In this document: positions 8,057-15,422 of the stretch, piece by piece
How the letters are laid out: each line of letters begins with the position of its first letter
Position numbering within the stretch: the first letter of the stretch is position 1
Origin: Saprospiraceae bacterium
GTDB lineage: Bacteria; Bacteroidota; Bacteroidia; Chitinophagales; Saprospiraceae
Direction of reading: 5' to 3'
NCBI GenBank assembly: GCA_019187225.1
Contig: JABAQQ010000021.1
Location: 85,211 to 149,210 of the forward strand
DNA length: 64,000 nucleotides
Notes under the pieces: model-generated
Told to the model about the DNA's origin: nothing
The model's database searches: none
Seen by the model: only the letters and a program-made list of their open reading frames with translations
Program-made: the position numbers and the translations under genes

Positions 8057-8065
8057 AAGAAAAAC

Positions 8066-8140
8066 GATCCGGCTGGCGCGAGTCCGGCTGGCGCGAGTCT
8101 CCGACTCGTGCAAACGATCTCCGCGTCTCCGACGCGACTA
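8066..8140 (+). repeat. Short direct and inverted repeats upstream of next gene
   Basis: CCGGCTGGCGCGAGT occurs twice in tandem (about 8070-8098). It is followed by CTCCGACTCGTG and CTCCGACGCGAC, which partly complement it. It is another example of word-repeat DNA filling a gap, ending about 15 nt before the ATG at 8156. Confidence 0.65.
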
Positions 8141-8155
8141 CAAAATACTGAAACC

Positions 8156-9007
8156 ATGCAAGAAGAATTTTATATCGGCTGGCAGACGGAAGCGCCGCCT
8201 TCGTTCGCCAGGGTTGTCCGACGATCCGTGACGGGTTTGTGTGTACTCGTTCCGCTGACAGCGATTTTGATCACTTATTTCCAGACCGGCTTTTCCAACG
8301 GCACATTCGAGTTCGGGAAAAAAACAGAGTTGGAAGGTATTTTTTCCGAAAACCCTTTTCCGTTTCTAACCATTGAAAGCGGAAAAGATGCGACAGGGAA
8401 CCCGGTTTTTCAGAAGATATTGCTGGTGGGGAAGGGCAAGTTTGGGTTTCAAAAGGCAGAGGGTGGAGGGTGGAGGGTAGAGGGGGAGCCCGCCTTCGCT
8501 GAAGCTATGGCGGGCAAGGGCGTCAAAGTCTCCGGCTTTCTGATCTACAACGACGGCAAAACGGCGATGGAGGTAGAATCCATTGAAATTCAAGAAGAAG
8601 CGAAAGAGTTTGAGAAACCATCCACCGTCTACCGTCCACCGTCTACCGTCCATCGTCTACCGTCCGCCGTTCAATTGCGCGGCGAGATCACCGACCCGAA
8701 ATGCCTGCTCGGCGTGATGAACCCGGGCCAGGGGAAACCGCACCGCGACTGCGCAGTGCGTTGCCTCGCCGGCGGTATTGCGCCGATGCTGAAAGTGACC
8801 GGCGCCAGCGGCGAAACCGAATATTACCTTCTCGCCGGCGCCAACGGTGAAGCCCTCAACGACCGGCTCCTCGAATATGCCGGCGACGGCGTACAGATCT
8901 GCGGACGGCTGGAACAACAGGATGACTGGTGGGTGCTGTATGCCGATCCGGCAACGATCCGGCGGGTGAACAAAGGGACGCTGAATGTGGGGGTTATGTG
9001 CAATTGA
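8156..9007 (+). CDS. Membrane-anchored protein of unknown function with repeat-derived inserts
   Basis: A 283-residue product (MQEEFYIGWQTEAPPSF...) with one transmembrane helix (GLCVLVPLTAILITYF). The polar C-terminal domain contains CLLGVMNPGQGKPHRDCAVR. No family was recognised with certainty. Two stretches are clearly foreign to the fold. GGGWRVEGEPAFAEAMAGKG is encoded by GGGTGGA words plus a CCGCC...GGCGG palindrome (8488-8515). PSTVYRPPSTVHRLPSAVQ is encoded by GTCTACC heptamers (8620-8670). Both keep the frame open. The gene follows the Rieske fusion closely and may share its role. Confidence 0.65.
   Translation: MQEEFYIGWQTEAPPSFARVVRRSVTGLCVLVPLTAILITYFQTGFSNGTFEFGKKTELEGIFSENPFPFLTIESGKDATGNPVFQKILLVGKGKFGFQKAEGGGWRVEGEPAFAEAMAGKGVKVSGFLIYNDGKTAMEVESIEIQEEAKEFEKPSTVYRPPSTVHRLPSAVQLRGEITDPKCLLGVMNPGQGKPHRDCAVRCLAGGIAPMLKVTGASGETEYYLLAGANGEALNDRLLEYAGDGVQICGRLEQQDDWWVLYADPATIRRVNKGTLNVGVMCN
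8488..8515 (+). repeat. REP-like palindrome inside a coding sequence
   Basis: GCCCGCCTTCGCTGAAGCTA continues into TGGCGGGC. The outer 7 bases pair exactly (GCCCGCC with GGCGGGC). It is read in frame as EPAFAEAMAGKG. A related CCGCCTTCGCT...GGCGG sequence occurs in the intergenic region near 15200-15265. This suggests a mobile or dispersed palindrome, comparable in behaviour to palindromic elements that insert into genes. Confidence 0.6.
8620..8670 (+). repeat. GTCTACC heptamer array inside a coding sequence
   Basis: Seven consecutive copies of CCGTCTA/CCGTCCA-type heptamers are translated as STVYRPP STVHRLP SAV. Because 7 is not a multiple of 3, all three frames of this strand encode the same cyclic heptapeptide and none contains a stop codon. 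The same word forms the intergenic giant palindrome at 27.3-27.8 kb. Confidence 0.85.
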
Positions 9008-9116
9008 TAAAATGGTTGATAAAAGTTGATAAGAATTGATGAGGTTGATAACGTAGAGTGCGCCGCGATTTATCAACTCTTATCAACCTTCATAAACCCT
9101 CCTCAACCTTTATAAA
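9008..9116 (+). repeat. Intergenic inverted repeat of TTGATAA/TTATCAA words, second copy
   Basis: GTTGATAA-type words on the left and TTATCAAC/TTATAAAC words on the right surround GATAACGTAGAGT (9047-9059), the same core as at 1057-1069. It ends 13 nt before the ATG of the esterase gene. Confidence 0.8.
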
Positions 9117-9129
9117 CAATTCTTTTATT

Positions 9130-10548
9130 ATGAAAACAATCACCGCTCATCTTCATTCTCTTCCACCCCAAACCCCACCCGGCGCGGCGCTTTTCCTCGC
9201 CGGCAATGTCAATGGCTGGCAGCCGGACGACGAACGTTTTCGCTTTCAGCCGAACGGCGACGGCTCCTATCGTCTTGATTTTCAGGCCGATCTGGATACA
9301 CTCGAATACAAGATCACACGCGGCCACTGGTCGGCTGCCGAAGGCGATGCCGAGGGCAGGGAATTGTCCAACCGCGTTGCCAAAATCAGCGCCGCAGAAA
9401 ATGAGCTCTGGATGCGCATAGAATCCTGGACGGATCTGTATCAAAAAACGCAGGGATACGACCTGCCGGAAAACATTATGCTGCTCCATCCCGATATTTA
9501 TATGCCGCAACTGGAGCGCAGCCGCCGCATCTGGGTTTGTTTGCCGCCCGATTATTGGACCGATCCCAAACGACGCTATCCGGTCGTGTATATGCAGGAC
9601 GGCCAAAACCTCTTCGATAATCCCGAAGCCCTGTTCGGCTCCTGGGGGATTGACAAGGCGATGAACCGCCTGTTTATAAATGAACAGATGCCTTTCAACA
9701 GCGATCATACAGTGACTGCCGTCTACCCTCAATCGTCCGCCGTCAACCGTCAACCGATTATCATCGGGATAGAAAACGGCGGGCAGCATCGCATCGCTGA
9801 ATATTCTCCCTGGCGAAATGCCCGGCATGGCGGCGGAGAGGGCGCTCAATATCTTGATTTTGTGTGCGATACGCTCAAACCCTTTGTGGACGAACACCTG
9901 CGCACTTTACCGGGACGAGAACATACCGCCATCATGGGCAGCAGCATGGGCGGCCTGATCTCACTGTATGCAGCGGTCGAAAAACCGAAGGTATTCGGCA
10001 TGGCGGGTGTGTTTTCACCCTCTTTGTGGTTCTCCAAAGAGGTTTATCAAATGGTCAAAAACCGCAAGCCGGACTTATCCGTAAGGATATTACTCATGGC
10101 GGGTCAGCAGGAAAGCCGGAATATGGTGGCCGATCTGCTCGATCTGTACGAGACATTGCTCGAAGCAGGTCATATAGAAGAAAACCTGCATTACGATCTG
10201 CACTCTGATGGCGTACACAGCGAATGGTTTTGGGCGCGCGAATTTGAACACGCCTTGCGCTGGTTGTTCGGCGACATGCCCGGACATGAACGGGGCGGCA
10301 TTACAGGTGATCTGATAAAATTTCAGGTAGACACGAAAGCGAAAGAACTGATCGTCCATGTCTCCCCCAAAATAGCGGAACCGCGTCTGGAGATTCGCGA
10401 CTACTGCCACAACCGGCAGTTCCATCACCCGCTCGATCACCATGATAACCGAATCCCTTATGCAGAATGGGAAAACTGCATTTACTCCTTACGTTTGCAC
10501 TCGAAGGGAGACCTGGTTTTTTCCCGGAGGGTGACGGTGGGGGAATGA
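9130..10548 (+). CDS. Esterase (Fes/esterase D family) with N-terminal carbohydrate-binding-like domain
   Basis: A 472-residue protein. Residues about 5-100 resemble a CBM48/starch-binding-like beta domain (FLAGNVNGWQPDD, YRLDFQADLDTLEYKI). The rest is an alpha/beta hydrolase of the putative esterase family: RRYPVVYMQDGQNLF, the nucleophile elbow MGSSMGGLISLYAA (Ser in GSSMG), and a C-terminal DGVHSEWFW containing the likely catalytic His. No signal peptide is evident, so it may be cytoplasmic. The stretch AVYPQSSAVNRQP is encoded by GTCTACC/GTCAACC heptamers and is probably an inserted loop. Substrates in this family range from siderophore esters to acylated sugars. Confidence 0.8.
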   Translation: MKTITAHLHSLPPQTPPGAALFLAGNVNGWQPDDERFRFQPNGDGSYRLDFQADLDTLEYKITRGHWSAAEGDAEGRELSNRVAKISAAENELWMRIESWTDLYQKTQGYDLPENIMLLHPDIYMPQLERSRRIWVCLPPDYWTDPKRRYPVVYMQDGQNLFDNPEALFGSWGIDKAMNRLFINEQMPFNSDHTVTAVYPQSSAVNRQPIIIGIENGGQHRIAEYSPWRNARHGGGEGAQYLDFVCDTLKPFVDEHLRTLPGREHTAIMGSSMGGLISLYAAVEKPKVFGMAGVFSPSLWFSKEVYQMVKNRKPDLSVRILLMAGQQESRNMVADLLDLYETLLEAGHIEENLHYDLHSDGVHSEWFWAREFEHALRWLFGDMPGHERGGITGDLIKFQVDTKAKELIVHVSPKIAEPRLEIRDYCHNRQFHHPLDHHDNRIPYAEWENCIYSLRLHSKGDLVFSRRVTVGE

Positions 10549-10683
10549 TTTGATCAAGCCAATAACCAACAGATGTTTCGATTCGCAAGCAGGGTATTAG
10601 GATGATTCGATTTGAACAAGCCAAAACAATTTTTCCTCCAGCTCTACCAAATTCAAAGCCTTTATTCACCATCAAAACTTGTA

Positions 10684-10759
10684 AATGAATTTGCGTTGGG
10701 GAGGGGTGAAAATTTTTACAAAAGAAAAAAATTTCACCCCTCCCCAATGCAAATTCATT
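10684..10759 (+). repeat. Long inverted repeat directly upstream of the Crp/Fnr gene
   Basis: The left arm starting AATGAATTTGCGTTGGGGAG and the right arm ending CCAATGCAAATTCATT pair over about 31 nt, with one mismatch and one bulged A. The loop is about 14 nt and A-rich. The right arm ends 8 nt before the ATG at 10768. In mRNA this would be a very stable hairpin next to the start codon. Confidence 0.85.
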
Positions 10760-10767
10760 CCCCTAAC

Positions 10768-11442
10768 ATGAAGAGTGTCTGGTTCTTCGAAGAAGTGGAT
10801 TTGTACGAGATACTTTGCCCGTACAAATACAGCGACCACATCAAAGCGCATCCGTTGAGTTGTTACAACAAAACGGATTTCCTGTTCATGGAGGGCGATC
10901 CGGTTCGGGAGATATTTCTGGTGGCCGAAGGCAGGGTAAAAGTAGGTTTTTATGACAACGATGGCAACGAACAAGTCATCGCCTTCCTCGGTCGCGGCGA
11001 GATACTGGGCGAAATGGCTTTGTTCGGCCAACAACGCTACAAGGAATTTGCCCAAGCTGTTACCGATCGCACGATGATCTGCAAACTCCGGGTAGAAAAA
11101 GCGCAGGAACTCGTACGCGATTTTGTGCCTTTTTCGCTCACCATCACCAAGCGTATGGGCGAACGCATGCAAAAATTTGAACGCCGCCTCCAGATACTCC
11201 TGTTCAAAGATGCCCGCCAGCGACTTGTGGAATTTTTAAAGGATTTGTGCCGCGACATTGGTACGCCCTACCGCACCGGTGTAAAGATCATGCTCGACAT
11301 CACACAAAGCGATATTGCAGCGCTCATTGGCGCCTCGCGCAAGACGGTATCGCTGTTGTTCACCGACCTGGAAGAAGCAGGGCTGGTGAAATTTTACGGA
11401 AGGAAGGAGATCTACGTGGCGGATGTGGGGAAACTGGCCTGA
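10768..11442 (+). CDS. Crp/Fnr family transcriptional regulator
   Basis: A 224-residue regulator. The N-terminal cyclic-nucleotide-binding fold includes FMEGDPVREIFLVAEGRVKV and LGRGEILGEMALFG. A dimerisation helix and a C-terminal winged helix follow (TQSDIAALIGASRKTVSLLF near residues 175-200). In the recognition helix the positions equivalent to E. coli Crp Arg180, Glu181 and Arg185 read Arg, Lys and Leu. Binding to the canonical TGTGA or TTGAT half-sites is therefore not expected. No FNR-type N-terminal cysteine cluster is seen. It is the only Crp/Fnr gene in the window and the obvious candidate for the GTTAC-N4-GTAAC sites. It converges with the HipA-like gene, with 2 nt between their stops. 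Confidence 0.9.
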   Translation: MKSVWFFEEVDLYEILCPYKYSDHIKAHPLSCYNKTDFLFMEGDPVREIFLVAEGRVKVGFYDNDGNEQVIAFLGRGEILGEMALFGQQRYKEFAQAVTDRTMICKLRVEKAQELVRDFVPFSLTITKRMGERMQKFERRLQILLFKDARQRLVEFLKDLCRDIGTPYRTGVKIMLDITQSDIAALIGASRKTVSLLFTDLEEAGLVKFYGRKEIYVADVGKLA

Positions 11443-11444
11443 AG

Positions 11445-12308
11445 TCATTCCAATATCTCTATCGGAATCAATCCATCTTCAAACCTCGCCCGGTTTGCCT
11501 CTCGTCTTTTTTTCTTATCCGCTTCATTTTCAGGTATTATTTTTCCGATATCGAGCAAAGTATTATCAAAACGATCACGTTGTTCCATTGCATCGGCCAA
11601 TCCTTTTATCAGCGCCTTTTTCAAATTTGCTACATCCGGTCTAACTGCCGCAGCCCATTCAGCGGGCAATGAATCCACGATGCCCGCGATATCCGCTTCT
11701 TGTAACCGGGAGAATAACGCTGTCGCGATTACCGCGTTCAAGTCCTGGTGAAAGAGCGGATTTTCCCGCAACGCCTGCAAAACAAAATCGCTCTGCGAAA
11801 AATCTTTGCCCTGCACGATGCCTATGAGCAGAAAAGAGGTCTCGTAGTCGAAAGAAAAGACGCGGCCATCCAGTTCCAGCAGGTTCGGGTTTTGGGCCGA
11901 GCGGTCGGTATTCTGCAAAAAAACGTCGTAGGCGAACAGCCTTTGCGCCGCATTGTCGTATTCGGCACGGGCTGTTTTGGCAGAACAGGGAATGGCGTTT
12001 TCAAAGAACGGAAAGGCGAGGTTTAGCCCGAAACTCTTGTGGATCAGGTCTTTGACTTCTTCGTGAATGCCTACGGTATCCAGCGTTTCATCTATCCGGA
12101 TCGTCTCCGGCACGCTTACCGGCAAACCCAGCGCTGTGCCGAGGCGGCCCGCGATCCACTCGTTCAGGTAGGAATAACTACCGCTTTGCCCGCCTTTGAG
12201 TTTAACCAGGTATTTCCGCCCGTCGGCACTTTGCACCACGATGGGGGTGGAAGAGCCGGCGGGTAAAAAGGAGAGGAATTGGAGAGGGTGTGGGATGCGG
12301 GAAATCAT
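11445..12308 (-). CDS. HipA-like kinase domain protein
   Basis: A 287-residue protein resembling the stand-alone HipA-like kinases. KYLVKLKGGQSGSYSYLNEW supplies the ATP-binding Lys region. LFAYDVFLQNTDRSAQNPNL contains the catalytic-loop Asp/Asn pattern, and GRVFSFDYETSF the metal-binding Asp. No HipB-like partner lies next to it, so a classical toxin-antitoxin role is not supported. The start at 12308 is favoured because the -7 box (12323-12330) lies just upstream, leaving a very short leader. An upstream in-frame start would lie before the promoter. Confidence 0.7.
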   Translation of the reverse strand: MISRIPHPLQFLSFLPAGSSTPIVVQSADGRKYLVKLKGGQSGSYSYLNEWIAGRLGTALGLPVSVPETIRIDETLDTVGIHEEVKDLIHKSFGLNLAFPFFENAIPCSAKTARAEYDNAAQRLFAYDVFLQNTDRSAQNPNLLELDGRVFSFDYETSFLLIGIVQGKDFSQSDFVLQALRENPLFHQDLNAVIATALFSRLQEADIAGIVDSLPAEWAAAVRPDVANLKKALIKGLADAMEQRDRFDNTLLDIGKIIPENEADKKKRREANRARFEDGLIPIEILE

Positions 12309-12322
12309 CGGATAGATTTCTG

Positions 12323-12366
12323 CAAAGATACGGCGAGGCAAGGCAACTGGCTACCCCACTGGTAAC
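12323..12366 (-). promoter_or_regulatory. Half-site variant of the palindrome-26-TTTG promoter (copy 6)
   Basis: On the minus strand: GTTAC-CAGT-GGGGT (12366 down to 12353), exactly 26 nt, then TTTG. The -7 box TATCTTTG (12330 down to 12323) matches the full TAnnTTTG consensus. Only the first half-site is intact. It is placed at the same distance as in the five better sites. Confidence 0.4.
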
Positions 12367-12403
12367 GGCGATGGCAGACTTTGCAAATCAAATTTTCCCC
12401 ATT

Positions 12404-12447
12404 GTTACCCCCGTAACATCCCACCCTCCGCGTCCCCCGCACCTTTG
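12404..12447 (+). promoter_or_regulatory. Palindrome-26-TTTG promoter, copy 3
   Basis: A perfect GTTAC-CCCC-GTAAC palindrome (12404-12417), exactly 26 nt, then TTTG (12444-12447). The GMC oxidoreductase starts at 12514. It is divergent from the HipA-like gene promoter, about 40 nt away. Confidence 0.7.
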
Positions 12448-12513
12448 TCCTATCAAACATAACAGTGATAAACGGCAGACCAAAACCGTCCACCGTCAAC
12501 CGTTTTTGGAACC

Positions 12514-14046
12514 ATGAATTTCGACATCATCATCATCGGCACCGGCGCAGGCGGCGGTACCCTGGCTTACAAACTCGCCCCCACCGGCAAACGCATCCTC
12601 ATCCTCGAACGCGGCGACTTCCTGCCCAAGGAAAAAGAAAACTGGGACCCGCTGGAAGTAGCCAAAGGCCGCTACAAAACCACTGAAATGTGGCGCGACG
12701 CGGCAGGCAAAGAATTTTCCCCCTACCAGCACTACTGGGTCGGTGGCAACACCAAAATGTACGGCGGCGCTTTGCTCCGCTTGCGCGAACGCGACTTCGA
12801 AGCCACTGAACACTTCGACGGACTTTCTCCCGAATGGCCGCTGAAATACCGGGATTTCGCGCCCTGGTACGACATGGCCGAGCAGCTATATGCCGTACAC
12901 GGCACACGCGGCCTCGACCCTACCGAGCCGCCGGCGAAAAACGGCTACCCCTACCCTGCCCTGCCGTTCGAGCCGCGTATGGTTGAAGTCACCGGGCATA
13001 TCCGCAGCCAGGGTTACCACCCCGCACCGATCCCACTCGCCATCCGCCTGCCGCAGGACCTGAACGGCCGCACCAACGACCGGCTTCACGTCGAACTCTA
13101 CGACGGCTACCCCGACCCCACCGGCGCCAAGGCCGACAGCCACGTCGTGGGTGTGCAGGGCGCCTTGCAATACCCCAATGTGACCTTGCTGCGCAACCGC
13201 AAGGCATTGAAAATCAATACCGACTCGAGCGGTCGCCGGGCATCGAGCGTTACCGTCGCCTGCGAGGGCATGGAAGAAACCTACCACGCCGAGACGATTG
13301 TGGTGGCTTGCGGCGCCATCAATTCCGCCGCCCTGCTGCTTCGATCGGCCAACGGCAAACACCCCAACGGGCTTGCCAACAGCAGCGGTCAGGTGGGTCG
13401 CAATCTCATGATACACAACAACGGCATCGTGCTGGCCTATTCGGCCAGGCCGAATCCTTCGACGTTTCAAAAGGCGATCCTGATACCCGATTTCTACCAC
13501 GGCGCCGACGGCGATCCGCGTCCTTTAGGTGCGATCCAGAATATGGGCAAAGCCGACCCGCTCCTGCTCGCCGACGCCTTAGGCGACGACCTCGGCAAAG
13601 ACGGTAAAGACGCGGCGCACTTTGCCAGCCATATCATTGATTACTTCATCACGGCGGAAGACTTGCCATTCGCAGAAAACCGGGTGACGGTAGACACGGA
13701 TGGAAACATCCAACTTCACTACACACCCAACAACCTCGAAGCCTATCGCCGACTGCGCGAAAAACTCATCCAAATCATGGATCGAGTGGCTGAAAACGAA
13801 GGTGTCGGCGGCACTACCAGGTACTACGGCTTCAAACTCGGGATCGGTGGCGTGAGCCATCAAAACGGCACCTGCCGCTTCGGGCATGATCCGCGCACTT
13901 CGGTGCTCGACCTGAACTGTAAAGCCCACGATCTCGACAATCTCTACGTCGTGGATACCTCGTTCTTCCCCTCGTCCGGCGCCGTGAACCCGTCCCTGAC
14001 AGCGATGGCAAATGCGCTGCGGGTAGGGGAAATTTTGAGTCATTGA
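12514..14046 (+). CDS. GMC family FAD-dependent oxidoreductase
   Basis: A 510-residue flavoprotein. The FAD-binding motif is IIIIGTGAGGGTLAYKLA at residues 5-22, then ILERGD, the YWVGGNTKMYGGALLR segment that contacts FAD, GGVSHQNGTCRFGHDP near 445 with the likely active-site His, and the C-terminal LYVVDTSFFPSSGAVNPSL. The family oxidises alcohols or sugars. No Tat or Sec signal peptide is present, so it is cytoplasmic unless co-exported. It lies at the head of a plus-strand oxidation cluster. A nearly perfect palindrome-26-TTTG promoter precedes it, and a GTCATT repeat follows. Confidence 0.9.
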   Translation: MNFDIIIIGTGAGGGTLAYKLAPTGKRILILERGDFLPKEKENWDPLEVAKGRYKTTEMWRDAAGKEFSPYQHYWVGGNTKMYGGALLRLRERDFEATEHFDGLSPEWPLKYRDFAPWYDMAEQLYAVHGTRGLDPTEPPAKNGYPYPALPFEPRMVEVTGHIRSQGYHPAPIPLAIRLPQDLNGRTNDRLHVELYDGYPDPTGAKADSHVVGVQGALQYPNVTLLRNRKALKINTDSSGRRASSVTVACEGMEETYHAETIVVACGAINSAALLLRSANGKHPNGLANSSGQVGRNLMIHNNGIVLAYSARPNPSTFQKAILIPDFYHGADGDPRPLGAIQNMGKADPLLLADALGDDLGKDGKDAAHFASHIIDYFITAEDLPFAENRVTVDTDGNIQLHYTPNNLEAYRRLREKLIQIMDRVAENEGVGGTTRYYGFKLGIGGVSHQNGTCRFGHDPRTSVLDLNCKAHDLDNLYVVDTSFFPSSGAVNPSLTAMANALRVGEILSH

Positions 14047-14078
14047 AGGTCATTGAGGTCATTAAAAAACATCCAGCC

Positions 14079-15188
14079 ATGCAATACTTTTTTCAACAGA
14101 TAGCCGCCGCTTCAGGCGCTTTTTTCCAATCGCGCTTTTTTTGCCCTGCAGTAAGCACCCGTCCGATCTACGGGTGGGTAGTGCTGCTGACCTTTTGCCT
14201 GCCTTTATTCGTTTTCTCCCAAAAAGCCACCGCTGTCACGAGCGTGAGCATCACCGTCGAAGACCTCGATCGAGAGGTGGCATTTTTTACAAAAGTTCTT
14301 GATTTTCAGAAAGTAAAAGAGGAAAAATGGGTGGGGGAAGAAGTGGCAAAATTGTTCGGCCTGCCGGAAAAAAAGGCCGGCGTCGAGGTCGTCACGCTTC
14401 AACTTGGCAAGGAGCATATCCGGCTGATGGACTTCGACGGCCCGGCTTCCCGGCCCATAACTTCCGATACCCGCAGCAATGACCTGTGGTTCCAACACCT
14501 TGCCATCGTCGTCAGCGATATGGACGCGGCCTATCAGAGATTGCTGAAAAACAAAGTAGCGCATGTCAGCACCGCTCCTCAGACCTTGCCCGATTACCTG
14601 CCCAATGCCGCCGGTATCAAGGCTTTTTATTTCCGCGACCCGGAGGGGCACAACCTCGAACTCATCTGGTTTCCACCGGAAAAAGGCAATCCGCGCTGGC
14701 AACCGTCAACCGTCAACCGTCAATCGTCAACCGTTTTCCTCGGCATTGACCACACCGCCATCGGCATCTCCGACACGGATTCGAGCATGACATTTTACCG
14801 CGACTTGCTCGGTCTCGTTCACGGCGGTCACTCGGAAAACTACGGCCCGGAGCAGGAGCATCTGAACCAGGTGTTCGGCGCGCGGCTCGACATCAACGGA
14901 CTTCATGCGGACAAAGGCTTTGGTGTGGAATTCCTGCGCTATATCGCCCCGCCCGGAGGTCGTCCCTTCCCTGCGGACAGCCGGCCCACCGACTTATGGC
15001 ATTATCAGACGGAAATGGAAGTGGACGACTTGTCGAAGGTGATGGAAAAACTTGAAAAACAAGGTTTTACAACAATTTCAAGCGCCGCCGCTACAATTGG
15101 AAATACCAAAATGTTCCTTGTTCGCGACCCAGACGGTCATGCGGTATTGTTGAAATCGCAGGCGAAAAACGATAGCGGAAAATTATAA
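14079..15188 (+). CDS. Exported double glyoxalase/VOC-fold protein
   Basis: A 369-residue protein. An N-terminal hydrophobic segment (WVVLLTFCLPLFVFSQ) is read as a signal or anchor. Two VOC domains follow: residues about 50-200 (SVSITVEDLDREVAFFTKVL ... FRDPEGHNLELIWF) and about 220-360 (IDHTAIGISDTDSSMTFYRD ... FLVRDPDGHAVLL). Both end with the metal-ligand-type DPxGH pattern. The linker QPSTVNRQSSTVF is encoded by GTCAACC heptamers and looks inserted. ATG 14079 is chosen over an earlier in-frame ATG at 14043, since the latter's first codons are GTCATT repeat DNA. Substrate unknown; dioxygenase, isomerase or binding roles are all possible. Confidence 0.8.
   Translation: MQYFFQQIAAASGAFFQSRFFCPAVSTRPIYGWVVLLTFCLPLFVFSQKATAVTSVSITVEDLDREVAFFTKVLDFQKVKEEKWVGEEVAKLFGLPEKKAGVEVVTLQLGKEHIRLMDFDGPASRPITSDTRSNDLWFQHLAIVVSDMDAAYQRLLKNKVAHVSTAPQTLPDYLPNAAGIKAFYFRDPEGHNLELIWFPPEKGNPRWQPSTVNRQSSTVFLGIDHTAIGISDTDSSMTFYRDLLGLVHGGHSENYGPEQEHLNQVFGARLDINGLHADKGFGVEFLRYIAPPGGRPFPADSRPTDLWHYQTEMEVDDLSKVMEKLEKQGFTTISSAAATIGNTKMFLVRDPDGHAVLLKSQAKNDSGKL
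14700..14734 (+). repeat. GTCAACC heptamers inside the double-VOC gene
   Basis: About five copies of CCGTCAA read in frame as PSTVNRQSSTV between the two VOC domains. It belongs to the same word family as the arrays at 8620-8670 and 27.3-27.8 kb. Confidence 0.8.
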
Positions 15189-15295
15189 CGCTCTAAAAAA
15201 ACCGCCTTCGCTTTTATCCGCCAAAGCTTGAACGACGGCGGAAAAACCACGGCGGATAAACACGAAATCGTTTTCATACAGGGCTTTTAATTGGA

Positions 15296-15331
15296 GCCGC
15301 CTCACGCCGCAAGGCGAAGGCGGCTTTTTTA
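15296..15331 (+). terminator. Rho-independent-type terminator
   Basis: An 8-bp outer stem AGCCGCCT/AGGCGGCT and an inner CGCC-GCAA-GGCG stem with a GNRA loop are followed by TTTTTTAT. It lies about 110 nt after the double-VOC gene. The intervening DNA contains another CCGCC...GGCGG palindrome. Confidence 0.75.
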
Positions 15332-15356
15332 TATTCGTAAAATGCGCGAATCAAAA

Positions 15357-15364
15357 TACTTTTG
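15357..15364 (+). promoter_or_regulatory. -7 promoter box TACTTTTG
   Basis: Exact match to TAnnTTTG, 58 nt upstream of ATG 15423 and just after the terminator. No clear -33 element was found. Confidence 0.5.
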
Positions 15365-15422
15365 CTTTTCCATTCGAGGTTTCAAATCAACAAATCCACA
15401 TTTCCCCAATTCACCCGAAAAC

